Source: Marinobacter sp. LA51 (lineage in GTDB: Bacteria > Pseudomonadota > Gammaproteobacteria > Pseudomonadales > Oleiphilaceae). From it: a stretch of DNA of 64,000 nt. The translations under genes were made by a program, and so were the position numbers. Positions 1 through 10,575 of this stretch are shown here, in pieces. The stretch is from NCBI RefSeq assembly GCF_030297175.1, contig NZ_AP028070.1, forward strand, positions 2,666,001 through 2,730,000, read 5' to 3'. Numbering within the stretch: the first letter of the stretch is position 1; the number at the start of each line of letters is the position of its first letter. The notes below the pieces were generated by a model, which made no database searches, was not told the origin of the DNA, and saw only the letters and a list, made by a program, of their open reading frames with translations.

Positions 1-1
1 A

Positions 2-2614
<2,613 letters not shown>

Positions 2615-2615
2615 T

Positions 2616-3206
2616 ATGCCCCTTCGCTCGGCACCTTTTTCGGCCTTGCCCGCGGTCATAGCGGCTATTGTCATGACCACGATAGCCGGTTGCGGTTTCC
2701 AGTTGCGCGGTGCGCCGCCGGTATCGGCAGCACTGCAGCCTCTGAAGGTTGAGTGCGCGCGCGGCGTGCCGGAGTTGCTGTGCGAATCCGTGCGTGATCA
2801 GCTGGAGTTGGGCGATGTGAAGCTTACCGAAGCTGGCGATGCCGCTTACGTCATGAAACTCAGTGACTTCCAGCAGGACCGCCGGGCCTCGGCGATCACG
2901 GTTCAGGCTGCCGCCGCTGAATACACCCTGCGCAACTCGGTCAGCCTGGAGCTGATCAGCACCGATCAGGTGCCGATCATTGGCGACACCCGCCTGACCT
3001 CCAGCGAAAGTTACCGCTATGACGAAACCAACGTGCTGGCCAAACAGCGCGAGGAAGAGGAGTTGCAGACCCAGCTCAGCAGCCGCCTGGCCCAGCAGAT
3101 CATTTTCCGGTTAGCACCGCTGACACAGGCCCGCATTGACAGCATCCGGGATCAACACCAATCGGACTCCGGTGATCAGCCGGATAACGACGCGCCAGCG
3201 CCATGA
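2616..3206 (+). CDS. lptE: LPS-assembly lipoprotein LptE
   Basis: Outer-membrane lipoprotein that plugs the LptD barrel and helps insert lipopolysaccharide into the outer leaflet. The N-terminus is a signal peptide ending in the lipobox I-A-G-C, with the lipidated Cys at residue 26, followed by GFQLRG, the hallmark of the LptE/RlpB family. The 196-residue length is typical, and the C-terminal tail is charged and probably disordered. The ATG lies one base after the leuS stop, and the stop overlaps the holA start, so translation is probably coupled. The leuS-lptE-holA order is conserved in pseudomonads and enterobacteria. Confidence 0.95.
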   Translation: MPLRSAPFSALPAVIAAIVMTTIAGCGFQLRGAPPVSAALQPLKVECARGVPELLCESVRDQLELGDVKLTEAGDAAYVMKLSDFQQDRRASAITVQAAAAEYTLRNSVSLELISTDQVPIIGDTRLTSSESYRYDETNVLAKQREEEELQTQLSSRLAQQIIFRLAPLTQARIDSIRDQHQSDSGDQPDNDAPAP

Positions 3207-4210
3207 AAACACAACCAGGCCAGCTTCCCCAACTGCTGAAAAAAGGCCTGTCGCCGGTCTACCTCATCTCCGGCGATGAACCCTTGTTGGTACAGGAATG
3301 CTGTGATCAGGTCCGCAAGGCAGCGCTGGATGCCGGTTTTGTCGATCGACTGACCTTCCACGCCGACAATCAGCTGGACTGGAACGCCGTGGCTGACGAG
3401 TTTAGCGCCATGTCGCTGTTTGCCGAACGCCGGCGCATCGAGATCCATCTGCCTACCGGCAAGCTGGGGGACGGACGGGCAGTGTTGGAACGAGTACTGC
3501 AGGAGCCCCCGGAAGACATCATCCTCTTGCTGATCAGTGCCCGACTGGATGCCGCGGAGACGCGCCGAAAATGGTACAAGGAACTTCAGAACAAAGGCGT
3601 TCATGTGCCGGTCTGGCCCGTGGACGCGGACAAATTCCTCGGCTGGCTGCAGCAACGGGCCTCAAGCCGGGGCCTGAGTCTGACCCGAGGCGCCTTGGCC
3701 ATCCTGGCAGAGCGTCTGGAGGGCAATCTGCTTGCCGCCAGCCAGGAACTTGATCGTCTGTCGCTGCTCAGTGGTACAGACACCATCGACGAAAAAACCG
3801 TAGAGCAAGCCGTTCAGGACAGTTCCCGGTTCAATGGTTTTGAGCTGGTGACGGAACTGCTCGCCGGCCGCGCGCCCCACGCTGGAAAAATGATCGGCGT
3901 ACTGCAGCAGGAGGGAGAAAATCCTCTCGGACTGCTTTCGGTACTTACCCGCGACCTGAACCTGATCCTTGAACTCAGGGGGGCAGCCAGCCAAGGTGAA
4001 AATCCCAGCGCCTTTCTGAAAAAACGGGGCGTGTTTCAGCCCCAGCGTGCCCGGGTAATTGAACAGGCCTCGCGGCGTCTTTCCCGCCCCCAACTCCATC
4101 AGGCCATTGAGATCTGCAGCCAGATTGATCGCGCCGCCAAAGGCTTCGACAGCCTGACACCATGGCACTATCTGCGGGACCTCTCGCTGCTGTTGTCAGC
4201 TCGATCCTGA
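3203..4210 (+). CDS. holA: DNA polymerase III delta subunit
   Basis: Clamp-loader wrench subunit that opens the beta sliding clamp in the replicative polymerase. The N-terminal region contains the YLISGDEPLLVQE signature of HolA proteins, followed by the AAA+-like fold without a functional P-loop, and a helical C-terminal collar domain. The 335-residue length matches the family. The ATG overlaps the lptE stop in an ATGA arrangement, the usual sign of translational coupling. I see no clear terminator immediately after it. Confidence 0.95.
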   Translation: MKTQPGQLPQLLKKGLSPVYLISGDEPLLVQECCDQVRKAALDAGFVDRLTFHADNQLDWNAVADEFSAMSLFAERRRIEIHLPTGKLGDGRAVLERVLQEPPEDIILLLISARLDAAETRRKWYKELQNKGVHVPVWPVDADKFLGWLQQRASSRGLSLTRGALAILAERLEGNLLAASQELDRLSLLSGTDTIDEKTVEQAVQDSSRFNGFELVTELLAGRAPHAGKMIGVLQQEGENPLGLLSVLTRDLNLILELRGAASQGENPSAFLKKRGVFQPQRARVIEQASRRLSRPQLHQAIEICSQIDRAAKGFDSLTPWHYLRDLSLLLSARS

Positions 4211-4258
4211 CCCGGATCAAGCCCTCTCCACTCCCATGCCTGCTGGCCGACGCGGCGC

Positions 4259-4288
4259 TTGACAGAAATTTGCTGGTCGGCGCATCTT
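4259..4288 (+). promoter_or_regulatory. Candidate sigma70 promoter for the small helical protein gene
   Basis: A perfect -35 TTGACA (4259-4264) is followed after 18 bases by a weak -10 CATCTT (4283-4288). It lies 34 bases upstream of the ATG at 4323 and would make that gene independent of holA. The weak -10 keeps this tentative. Confidence 0.35.
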
Positions 4289-4322
4289 AAACAAATACCC
4301 GCAATTGAAGGAGGCGTTTGAG

Positions 4323-4586
4323 ATGAACCTGCAAGAAGATCTGAAAAAACTCTCGGAAAAGATAAAACAGTATCGCGATGAGGCCCGTGTCCAGATGCAC
4401 CTGGCCAAGGAAGACGTCAAGGATGAATGGGACGATCTCGAGCATGAGTGGGAACGGTTCCGTAACCGATTGGAGGAGGTGCTGCACGATAGCGAAGACG
4501 CATCCAAGGAAGCCCGCCAAACAGCTCAGAAGCTAGGGGAAGATCTGAAGAGCGGGTACCAGAACATTCGCAATAAGCTGAAGTGA
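4323..4586 (+). CDS. Small highly charged helical protein, unknown function
   Basis: 87-residue protein, mostly Glu, Lys, Asp and Arg with a regular hydrophobic spacing, predicted almost entirely alpha-helical or coiled coil. There is no signal peptide, membrane segment or cysteine. The start is the ATG at 4323 because a strong Shine-Dalgarno AAGGAGG (4308-4314) lies 8 bases upstream; a TTG further upstream in the same frame has no such support. Its own ribosome site and a possible promoter make it a real gene. Apolipoprotein-like or phasin-like small helical proteins look similar, but no family can be assigned. It stands alone between holA and a secreted nuclease-like gene. Confidence 0.75.
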   Translation: MNLQEDLKKLSEKIKQYRDEARVQMHLAKEDVKDEWDDLEHEWERFRNRLEEVLHDSEDASKEARQTAQKLGEDLKSGYQNIRNKLK

Positions 4587-4761
4587 AGCGTTAACTGGTT
4601 AACAAAATGCCACAAATAGCAAACAAAGAGCCGCATTCAGCTCTCGTCACTGTGCCATACTTCACAGTATAAGTGGTCAAAGCGTCATATTTTTGACCAT
4701 CCGGGCAAAGGAGGCCCAACCAGTACAGACGCTTACCGACTCTGCGAGGCATCACAGGCGT

Positions 4762-5397
4762 ATGAAACACTTCTCTCTGACACTCGTCACCCTGTCACTA
4801 TTGCTGTCCGCTAGCCTGGTGATTGGTCAAAACACCCGTTTTAGCGATCCCGACACGGTCATCAAGAGTGAATTTTGGGGTAACCTTTACGCTGAGGGTG
4901 GCAACTCCTTTTTCTGCGACACCACATTTACCAGCAAGGGTTTCTTGCTAACCGATGGCTACATTTACCCGCTGGCCGACATTCGCAGTGCACTGGACTG
5001 CGGCACCTCCCGCTCATGCGAGAAAGACAATCGGTACCGACAGATTGCCTCAGATCTGCACAACATGGTTCCGGTTAAATCCCGGATCGAAATGCAGCGT
5101 CGTAATGTGCGCTACGAGGACCTCGGAGCGACAGTGAAGCCCAGCGACTGTGGCATTCGCGAAAGCGCAGGGTTCTTTGACCCCCCCAAGCGGGTCAAGG
5201 GTGACGTCGCACGCACAGTCGCCTACATGGTGGACACCTATGACCTGCCCTGGATTGGCGCCACCCCGATATTTCAGGACTGGAGCCGAAACGATCCACC
5301 GGATGACACCGAGTTGACGCGTCACCGCCGCGTTAGCGAAATCCAGGGTAATAAAAACCCTTTCGTGACTAACCCGGAACTCATCGAGCAGCTCTGA
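4762..5397 (+). CDS. Secreted endonuclease I family protein with degenerate catalytic motif
   Basis: 211-residue protein with a signal peptide (hydrophobic residues 5-21). The mature part resembles endonuclease I (EndA/Vvn, beta-beta-alpha-metal fold): SDLHN near residues 98-101 with a following Pro, an R-N pair at 114-115 matching the metal-ligand Asn region, GDVARTVAYM in the middle and IQGNKNPFV near the end. The family's W-E-H-V-x-P motif, which supplies the general-base His and a metal-binding Glu, reads G-Y-I-Y-P at residues 66-70, so both residues seem replaced. Four cysteines could form disulfides. The start is the ATG at 4762, since the upstream TTG at 4693 would bury the signal peptide. 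It may be an inactive or altered nuclease, or a DNA-binding protein. Confidence 0.75.
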   Translation: MKHFSLTLVTLSLLLSASLVIGQNTRFSDPDTVIKSEFWGNLYAEGGNSFFCDTTFTSKGFLLTDGYIYPLADIRSALDCGTSRSCEKDNRYRQIASDLHNMVPVKSRIEMQRRNVRYEDLGATVKPSDCGIRESAGFFDPPKRVKGDVARTVAYMVDTYDLPWIGATPIFQDWSRNDPPDDTELTRHRRVSEIQGNKNPFVTNPELIEQL

Positions 5398-5441
5398 GTT
5401 AGCCAGGAAGAAGCCGCAAAAAGCGCGATACCCGTCGAAAC

Positions 5442-5471
5442 AAAAAAGCAGGCCAGATGGCCTGCTTTTTT
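5442..5471. terminator. Bidirectional intrinsic terminator
   Basis: Stem GCAGGCC/GGCCTGC (5448-5454 and 5459-5465) with loop AGAT, flanked by an A-run on the left and a T-run on the right. It lies between two convergent genes and can terminate both strands. Confidence 0.85.
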
Positions 5472-5506
5472 ATGCTTTCTGTCCCAATATCACTAACCGC
5501 TGCAGA

Positions 5507-7303
5507 TCAAAACTCTTCCGCAGTCAGTGCCATCATGGAATCGCTTCCACTGCGGATGCCTTCGGCGAGGGAAACTGTCTTCGGCAGCAGGCGATCGAAA
5601 TAGAAGCGTGCAGTTTTCAGCTTTCCGGAGTAGAAACCGGAGCTGTCACCCTCAGCCTTTGGCGCAGCCGCCTTGACCATTCTCGCCCACATGTAGCCGA
5701 GTGCAGTCAGGCCGAACAGGTCGAGGTAATCCACAGACGCCGCACCAACGGCATCGGGGTTATCACCAGCCTGCTGGATCACGTGCTCAGTGACATCGGA
5801 CAAACGCTCGAAAGCGGCTGCCAGAGGCTCAAGGAATGGACGCAAATTCTGATCAGCGCTGTTCTCTTCGATGAATGCGGCCACGTCCTGGGCAAACAGC
5901 TCATAAAGCTTGCCCTGGCTTCCAACCACTTTACGGCCCATCAGATCCAGCGCCTGAATACCATTGGTACCTTCGTAAATCTGGGTGATCCGGCAATCGC
6001 GAACCAGTTGTTCCTGTCCCCACTCGCGAATGAAGCCATGGCCGCCAAACACCTGCTGGCCCATGATGCAGGCATCCAAGCCACGGTCAGTGAGGAAGGC
6101 TTTGGCTACCGGCGTCAGCAATGCCACCATGCCTTCAGCGTGTTTGCGACGCTCTTCTTCTGCAGCGTCCGCATACTTGGAGATATCCAGCCATTGGGCA
6201 ACATAAGTGGAGAATGCCCGTCCGCCCTCAACATAACCTTTCATGGTCAGCAGCATGCGGCGAACGTCCGGATGCACCAGAATCGGATCGGCTGCCTTTT
6301 CTGGCTGTTGAGCACCGGTAGGTGCGCGGCTCTGAATGCGGTCCAGCGCGTATTCCCGGGCACTCTGCAAAGAAGCTTCGGCGGCACCAATACCCTGAAT
6401 GCCAACACCCAGGCGCTCGTAGTTCATCATGGTAAACATCGCCGCCAGACCCTTGTTTTCCTCGCCGACAAGCCAGCCCCTGGCGCCGTCGAAGTTCATC
6501 ACGCAGGTGGCAGACCCCTTGATGCCCATCTTCTTCTCGAGGGAGCCACAGCTGAAGCTGTTGCGCTCTCCCAGGGAACCGTCGTCGTTCACCATGAACT
6601 TTGGCACCAGGAACAGGGAAATGCCCTTCGGCCCCTTGGGCGCATCCGGCAACTTGGCGAGTACCAGGTGAATAATATTCTCGGCCATGTCGTGCTCGCC
6701 CCAGGTAATGAAAATCTTGGTACCTGTGACGTTGAATGAGCCATCACTGTTCGGCTCGGCTTTGGTGCGAATAATACCCAGATCGGTACCGGCGTGAGGC
6801 TCAGTCAGGTCCATGGCACCGGACCAGACACCGGAGTACATATTCGGCAGATATTTTTCCTTGAGTTCCTGGCTACCGTGAGCATCCAGCGCCAGACACG
6901 CGCCGGCGGTCAGCATCGGGGCCAGGCCAAAGGCCATGTTGGCGCCCTGCATCATTTCCTCAAACTGGGCGACCAGTGTTTTGGGCATACCCATGCCGCC
7001 GAAGTCCGGGTTACCACCGAGACCGTTCCAGCCACCTTCCACAATGGTCTGGTAGGCTTCCTTGAAGCCCTCCGGCGCAGTGACTTCACCGTTATTCCAC
7101 TTGCTGCCCTGCTCATCACCCTCACGGTTCAGGGGCGCCAGCACACCGCTAGTGATCTTGCCGGCCTCTTCCAGAATCGCGTCCGCGGTATCCGGGTCGA
7201 CGTTTTCTGCAACCTTGGGCAGGGACGCCCACAGAGCGGGGGCATCGAAAACTTCGTTCAAAACAAAACGCATGTCACGTAGAGGTGCCTGGTAATCAGC
7301 CAT
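5507..7303 (-). CDS. Acyl-CoA dehydrogenase, ~600-residue type (paralogue 1)
   Basis: FAD-dependent enzyme that introduces the trans-2 double bond into acyl-CoA in beta-oxidation. The 598-residue length and the domain order (short N-terminal helix, dehydrogenase N, middle and C domains, then an extra C-terminal domain) match the long DmdC/FadE-like subfamily. Visible motifs are LTEPHAGTDLG and the TGTKIFITWGEHD segment for FAD and substrate contact, and GGHGFI followed by IYEGTNGIQ, where the YEGT Glu is the family's catalytic base. The start has a GGAG ribosome site. It is highly similar to the next gene, implying duplication. From memory, P. aeruginosa carries a comparable pair (PA0506/PA0508) near its bio genes. 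Chain-length preference cannot be read from sequence. Confidence 0.93.
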   Translation of the reverse strand: MADYQAPLRDMRFVLNEVFDAPALWASLPKVAENVDPDTADAILEEAGKITSGVLAPLNREGDEQGSKWNNGEVTAPEGFKEAYQTIVEGGWNGLGGNPDFGGMGMPKTLVAQFEEMMQGANMAFGLAPMLTAGACLALDAHGSQELKEKYLPNMYSGVWSGAMDLTEPHAGTDLGIIRTKAEPNSDGSFNVTGTKIFITWGEHDMAENIIHLVLAKLPDAPKGPKGISLFLVPKFMVNDDGSLGERNSFSCGSLEKKMGIKGSATCVMNFDGARGWLVGEENKGLAAMFTMMNYERLGVGIQGIGAAEASLQSAREYALDRIQSRAPTGAQQPEKAADPILVHPDVRRMLLTMKGYVEGGRAFSTYVAQWLDISKYADAAEEERRKHAEGMVALLTPVAKAFLTDRGLDACIMGQQVFGGHGFIREWGQEQLVRDCRITQIYEGTNGIQALDLMGRKVVGSQGKLYELFAQDVAAFIEENSADQNLRPFLEPLAAAFERLSDVTEHVIQQAGDNPDAVGAASVDYLDLFGLTALGYMWARMVKAAAPKAEGDSSGFYSGKLKTARFYFDRLLPKTVSLAEGIRSGSDSMMALTAEEF

Positions 7304-7446
7304 CTATAACTCTCCAAAATCAGTCAGTCTGTCCAGGCGCTGCCGGCTGTTTAACTGGGCCCGGCACGCCTGTCTGGGCGGTATGTCCGCTCCAAATTCG
7401 TTTTTATGAGTGTCTATTCTACCTTAAAAGCGAACCTCAACTCATG

Positions 7447-7480
7447 AAAAAGCCCGCGTCCGTGGAGCGCGGGCTTTTTG
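7447..7480. terminator. Intrinsic terminator between the two acyl-CoA dehydrogenase genes
   Basis: Stem AGCCCGCG/CGCGGGCT (7451-7458 and 7468-7475) with a 9-base loop and A/T runs on both sides. It ends leftward transcription of the second acyl-CoA dehydrogenase, so the first paralogue probably has its own promoter. Confidence 0.8.
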
Positions 7481-7511
7481 TCCTCTCGGACTGTCCTTCG
7501 GTGCCCGCGCC

Positions 7512-9311
7512 TTACAGGGCGAAGGCTTCCTCAGGCATGTCCATCAGACTGTCGGCGCCGGCCAGCATGCTTTCTGCGTGAGCCTTGGAACGCGGCAGCA
7601 TACGCTTGAAGTAGAAGCGTGCGGTCTGCACCTTGGCGGTGTAGAACATCTCTTCAGAGGTTCCATCTGCCATGGTGTCCAGTGCGACCTTGGCCATGCG
7701 GGCCCAGAGGTAGGCAAACACCGCGTAACCGGAATACATCAGGTAGTCCACAGACGCGGCACCTACTTCTTCACGGTTCTTCATGGCGGTCATGCCAACC
7801 TTCATGGTCAGGTCGCCCCACTCCTTGTTGATGGCCGCCAGCGGCTCAACAAATTCCTTCAACTGCTCGTTGTCGGCATTTTCCTTGCAGAAAACGTGTA
7901 CCTGCTTGGTAAAGCCCTTCAGGGACTCACCCTGGGTCATCAGAACCTTACGGCCCAGCAAATCCAGCGCCTGAATGCCGGTGGTGCCTTCGTAGATCAT
8001 GCCGATACGGGCATCACGTACGTTCTGTTCCATACCCCACTCGGAGATGAAGCCGTGGCCACCAAACACCTGCATGCCCAGGTTGGCGGATTCGTAGCCG
8101 ATTTCGGTGAGGAAGGCCTTGGCGATCGGTGTCAGGAAGCCCAGGGCTTCGTCAGCGGCCTTACGCTCTTCTTCTGTTTTGCCGCTCTGAACGATATCAG
8201 CCTGCTGTGCAGTCAGGTAGATCAAGGCACGGGCGCCTTCGGCAACGGCTTTCTGAGTCAGCAGCATGCGGCGCACGTCCGGGTGCACGATGATCGGATC
8301 GGCAATGCCTTCCGGATTCTTCGGGCCGCTCAGGGAGCGCATGGCCAGGCGATCCTTGGCGTAGGCCAGGGAGCCCTGGAAGCCCAGCTCGGCAGCACCC
8401 AGACCCTGGAGAGCAGTACCGATACGGGCGGTGTTCATGAACGTAAACATGCAGTTCAGGCCACGGTTCTCAGGACCGATCAACCAGCCTTTCGCGCCGT
8501 CAAAGTTCATCACGCAGGTAGCGTTACCATGGATACCCATCTTGTGCTCGATGGAACCACAGGAAACGGCATTGCGCTCACCGGAAGAGCCGTCTTCGTT
8601 CGGCAGGTTCTTGGGCACGATGAACAGGGAAATACCCTTGGTGCCTTCCGGAGCGCCCGGCAGGCGCGCCAGAACGATGTGAACAATGTTCTCAGCCATG
8701 TCGTGCTCGCCAGCTGAGATAAAGATCTTGGTGCCGGTAATGGCGTAGGTGCCGTCGGCATTCGGCTCGGCCTTGGTGCGCAGAGTACCCAGATCGGAAC
8801 CGCAGTGCGGCTCGGTCAGACACATGGTGCCAGTCCACTCGCCGCTAATCAGCTTGGTCAGGTAGGTCTGTTTCTGCTCTTCGGTACCGTGCTCTTCAAT
8901 GGTGTTGGTCGCACCGTGGCTCAGGCCCGGGTACATACCGAAAGACCAGTTGGCGGTACCCACCATTTCGCTGATCACAATGCCCAGGGAACTCGGCAGG
9001 CCCTGGCCACCGTAGTTGGGATCGGCAGTCATGGACGGCCAGCCGCCTTCCACATACTGCTGGTAAGCTTCCTTGAAGCCTGTCGGCGTCTTCACGCCGT
9101 CTTCGCTCCAGGTACAGCCCTCTTGGTCACCGACCTGGTTCAGCGGAGACAGAACCTGCTCACAGAGCTTGGCACCTTCTCCGATAATGGCGTCCACCAT
9201 ATCCGGAGTGGCGTCTTCTGCGCCTTCCAGGTTGGTGTAGTGCTTCTCGCTGTCCAGCAGCTCGGTCATTACGAATTTGATGTCACGCAGGGGCGCTTTG
9301 TAGTCAGGCAT
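7512..9311 (-). CDS. Acyl-CoA dehydrogenase, ~600-residue type (paralogue 2)
   Basis: 599-residue paralogue of the neighbouring dehydrogenase with the same layout: PDYKAPLRD at the N-terminus, LTEPHCGSDLG and TGTKIFISAGEHD in the FAD/substrate region, GGHGFISEWG and IYEGTTGIQ with the catalytic Glu, and the extra C-terminal domain. The frame is open to 9386, but the ATG at 9311 is preceded by GAGGTGG at a suitable distance and matches the start of the paralogue, so it is preferred. A strong promoter overlapped by two PsrA-like operators lies 115-145 bases upstream, suggesting induction by long-chain acyl-CoA. The exact substrate is unknown. Confidence 0.94.
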   Translation of the reverse strand: MPDYKAPLRDIKFVMTELLDSEKHYTNLEGAEDATPDMVDAIIGEGAKLCEQVLSPLNQVGDQEGCTWSEDGVKTPTGFKEAYQQYVEGGWPSMTADPNYGGQGLPSSLGIVISEMVGTANWSFGMYPGLSHGATNTIEEHGTEEQKQTYLTKLISGEWTGTMCLTEPHCGSDLGTLRTKAEPNADGTYAITGTKIFISAGEHDMAENIVHIVLARLPGAPEGTKGISLFIVPKNLPNEDGSSGERNAVSCGSIEHKMGIHGNATCVMNFDGAKGWLIGPENRGLNCMFTFMNTARIGTALQGLGAAELGFQGSLAYAKDRLAMRSLSGPKNPEGIADPIIVHPDVRRMLLTQKAVAEGARALIYLTAQQADIVQSGKTEEERKAADEALGFLTPIAKAFLTEIGYESANLGMQVFGGHGFISEWGMEQNVRDARIGMIYEGTTGIQALDLLGRKVLMTQGESLKGFTKQVHVFCKENADNEQLKEFVEPLAAINKEWGDLTMKVGMTAMKNREEVGAASVDYLMYSGYAVFAYLWARMAKVALDTMADGTSEEMFYTAKVQTARFYFKRMLPRSKAHAESMLAGADSLMDMPEEAFAL

Positions 9312-9410
9312 GGAATCCACCTCGGTTTTCGGGCTTCGCTGAATCAGATTGTCAGCTTTCAGCCTCGGTTTTTTCTCAAACACCACAACGCACCGCGCTG
9401 CAGCCTTAAT

Positions 9411-9455
9411 TAAACACTTGTTTGAAACATACGTTTAGAGGCACAGAATTGTCAA
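9411..9455 (-). promoter_or_regulatory. Promoter with two overlapping PsrA-type operator boxes
   Basis: On the minus strand a perfect -35 TTGACA (9450-9455) and -10 TATGTT (9426-9431) are 18 bases apart. Two copies of the AAAC-N4-GTTT palindrome overlap at one G: AAAC-ACTT-GTTTG (9412-9424) and GAAAC-ATAC-GTTTA (9424-9437). They cover the -10 and the expected transcription start. The PsrA consensus in Pseudomonas is (G/C)AAAC-N2-4-GTTT(G/C), and PsrA is known to repress beta-oxidation genes there. Binding here is inferred. Confidence 0.6.
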
Positions 9456-9598
9456 TAGTCGATCTAAAAATTTGTGTTGCGATGCGTGACCGGAATGCGC
9501 GCTACAAGCGTGGTCCCGAAGAAATACAATAGGTTGCAGGCAGGGGCGCAACGCACCTGGAGCAAGAAAGAAGTCAGGATTAAAGAGAGGACTGCCCG

Positions 9599-10255
9599 TC
9601 AGGCAGCAACCGGACGAAAGCCTGGGCGCTGCTGCTCAGCGACATCAGTCATCGCAGAGACAGTTTGGTAGGCGCCGGTCGCCTGTTGAGCGGTGCGCGA
9701 TTGTGGGTCGTCTTCACCGCCCTGCCCCGGCTTGAGCTTAGCGTTTTCGGTTTCTTCCTGTCCGGACATCACCTCAGACTGGGCTTTCAGCATCACCTGC
9801 ATGGCTTCTGCAGCGACTGCCCGGTCCTGACCGGAGGGCTCCGCCGGCGCCATGGCCGCTGCGCGCACCACGCGCATTTTTTCAATGGTTGCCTGCGGAT
9901 CGCCTGGAACCGAAGACACATCAATCGGCACCTCCCCGCCCACAGCGTACTGAGCACCGTCGGGACCGCGCTGGAAGGTATAGGAGATGGCACCCGCGTA
10001 CTGACCGCCCACCGCCTGGTGCGCCGCTTCGTGGGCACGCACTTCGCGATCTCGGGCTTTAAGTTCAGTAAGCTGCTTGAGCTCTTCCGGGCTCAGCCCC
10101 TGCTCAGGCGTTGCGGAGTCACCGCTGGCACGGGCCTTGGGTTGGCCTTTACCAGAACTGCTATCCGTTCGGGAGGGTTCGGCTTCAGGCCGAGGCGAGA
10201 CCTGACCGGTGACCGACGGGGAAAAGACTGGAAGATTTGGGGATATTGCGTTCAA
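9599..10255 (-). CDS. Putative metalloprotease of the SprA-related / CJM1_0395 family
   Basis: 218-residue protein with a disordered Pro/Ser/Gly/Lys-rich first 50 residues, a helical stretch, then R-x-H-E-A-A-H at about residues 73-79. That matches the H-E-x-x-H zinc-protease motif. It is followed by a Gly/Tyr-rich segment (YAGAISYTFQRGPDG) and GGEVPIDVS, both typical of the SprA-related family. No membrane segment or classical signal peptide is visible. Family members are annotated as putative metalloproteases, but the activity and substrate are not established as far as I know. It follows a tiny flagellar-rod-like gene on the same strand, 23 bases away, so the two may be functionally linked. 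Confidence 0.8.
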   Translation of the reverse strand: MNAISPNLPVFSPSVTGQVSPRPEAEPSRTDSSSGKGQPKARASGDSATPEQGLSPEELKQLTELKARDREVRAHEAAHQAVGGQYAGAISYTFQRGPDGAQYAVGGEVPIDVSSVPGDPQATIEKMRVVRAAAMAPAEPSGQDRAVAAEAMQVMLKAQSEVMSGQEETENAKLKPGQGGEDDPQSRTAQQATGAYQTVSAMTDVAEQQRPGFRPVAA

Positions 10256-10278
10256 GACTGGTACTCAGGCCGCGATAT

Positions 10279-10524
10279 TCAAGCCATGATGTCCAAGAGG
10301 GTACCGAGCGTTTCGTCGGCCGCCTTCACGACCTGGGCCGAGGCCTCGACGCTGCGCTCGTATAAATTCAGGTCAATGATGGGCTCAACCAGACTACCGG
10401 CGCCTTCTGCAGTCCCTTGGGGACCGTCGACACCACCACGAGCAATTTTCCGGGCCGCATTGTCCATACCGACCATGCCGTCCTGGATACCCTGAATACC
10501 GATTGCAAGTGTATTACTGATCAT
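10279..10524 (-). CDS. Miniature flagellar rod/hook-like protein
   Basis: 81-residue protein. The N-terminal segment (IGIQGIQDGMVGMDNAARKIA) resembles the conserved N-terminal helix of flagellar axial proteins (usually GLQ-x3-GMD-x3-NNIAN). The C-terminal segment (NLYERSVEASAQVVKAADE, then LGTLL) resembles the conserved C-terminal rod motif of FlgB/FlgC/FlgG. Almost nothing lies between the two, so it looks like a coiled-coil D0 domain without the exposed domains. The ATG at 10524 is preferred over the GTG at 10539. It sits in the slot between bioD and the metalloprotease gene; from memory P. aeruginosa has a small hypothetical (PA0505) in the same place. A real flagellar role is unproven. 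Confidence 0.65.
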   Translation of the reverse strand: MISNTLAIGIQGIQDGMVGMDNAARKIARGGVDGPQGTAEGAGSLVEPIIDLNLYERSVEASAQVVKAADETLGTLLDIMA

Positions 10525-10575
10525 AGCTACAGCTTCCACTGACCAATTATTGACTCAAGTTAGCCACATTCCTGG

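Noticed and set aside
4587..4761. Repeated GTTAAC near 4588-4603 and an AAAGGAGG at 4707-4714
   Set aside because: The GTTAAC pair is not a full palindrome and matches no operator I know; the AAAGGAGG is not followed by a start codon at a useful distance.
7578..8717. 379-residue open frame on the plus strand, antisense to the second acyl-CoA dehydrogenase
   Set aside because: It is a shadow frame of a GC-rich gene: no ribosome site, no recognisable family, and the opposite strand encodes a fully conserved enzyme.
9312..9386. 25-residue extension of the second acyl-CoA dehydrogenase
   Set aside because: The ATG at 9311 has a good ribosome site and aligns with its paralogue.
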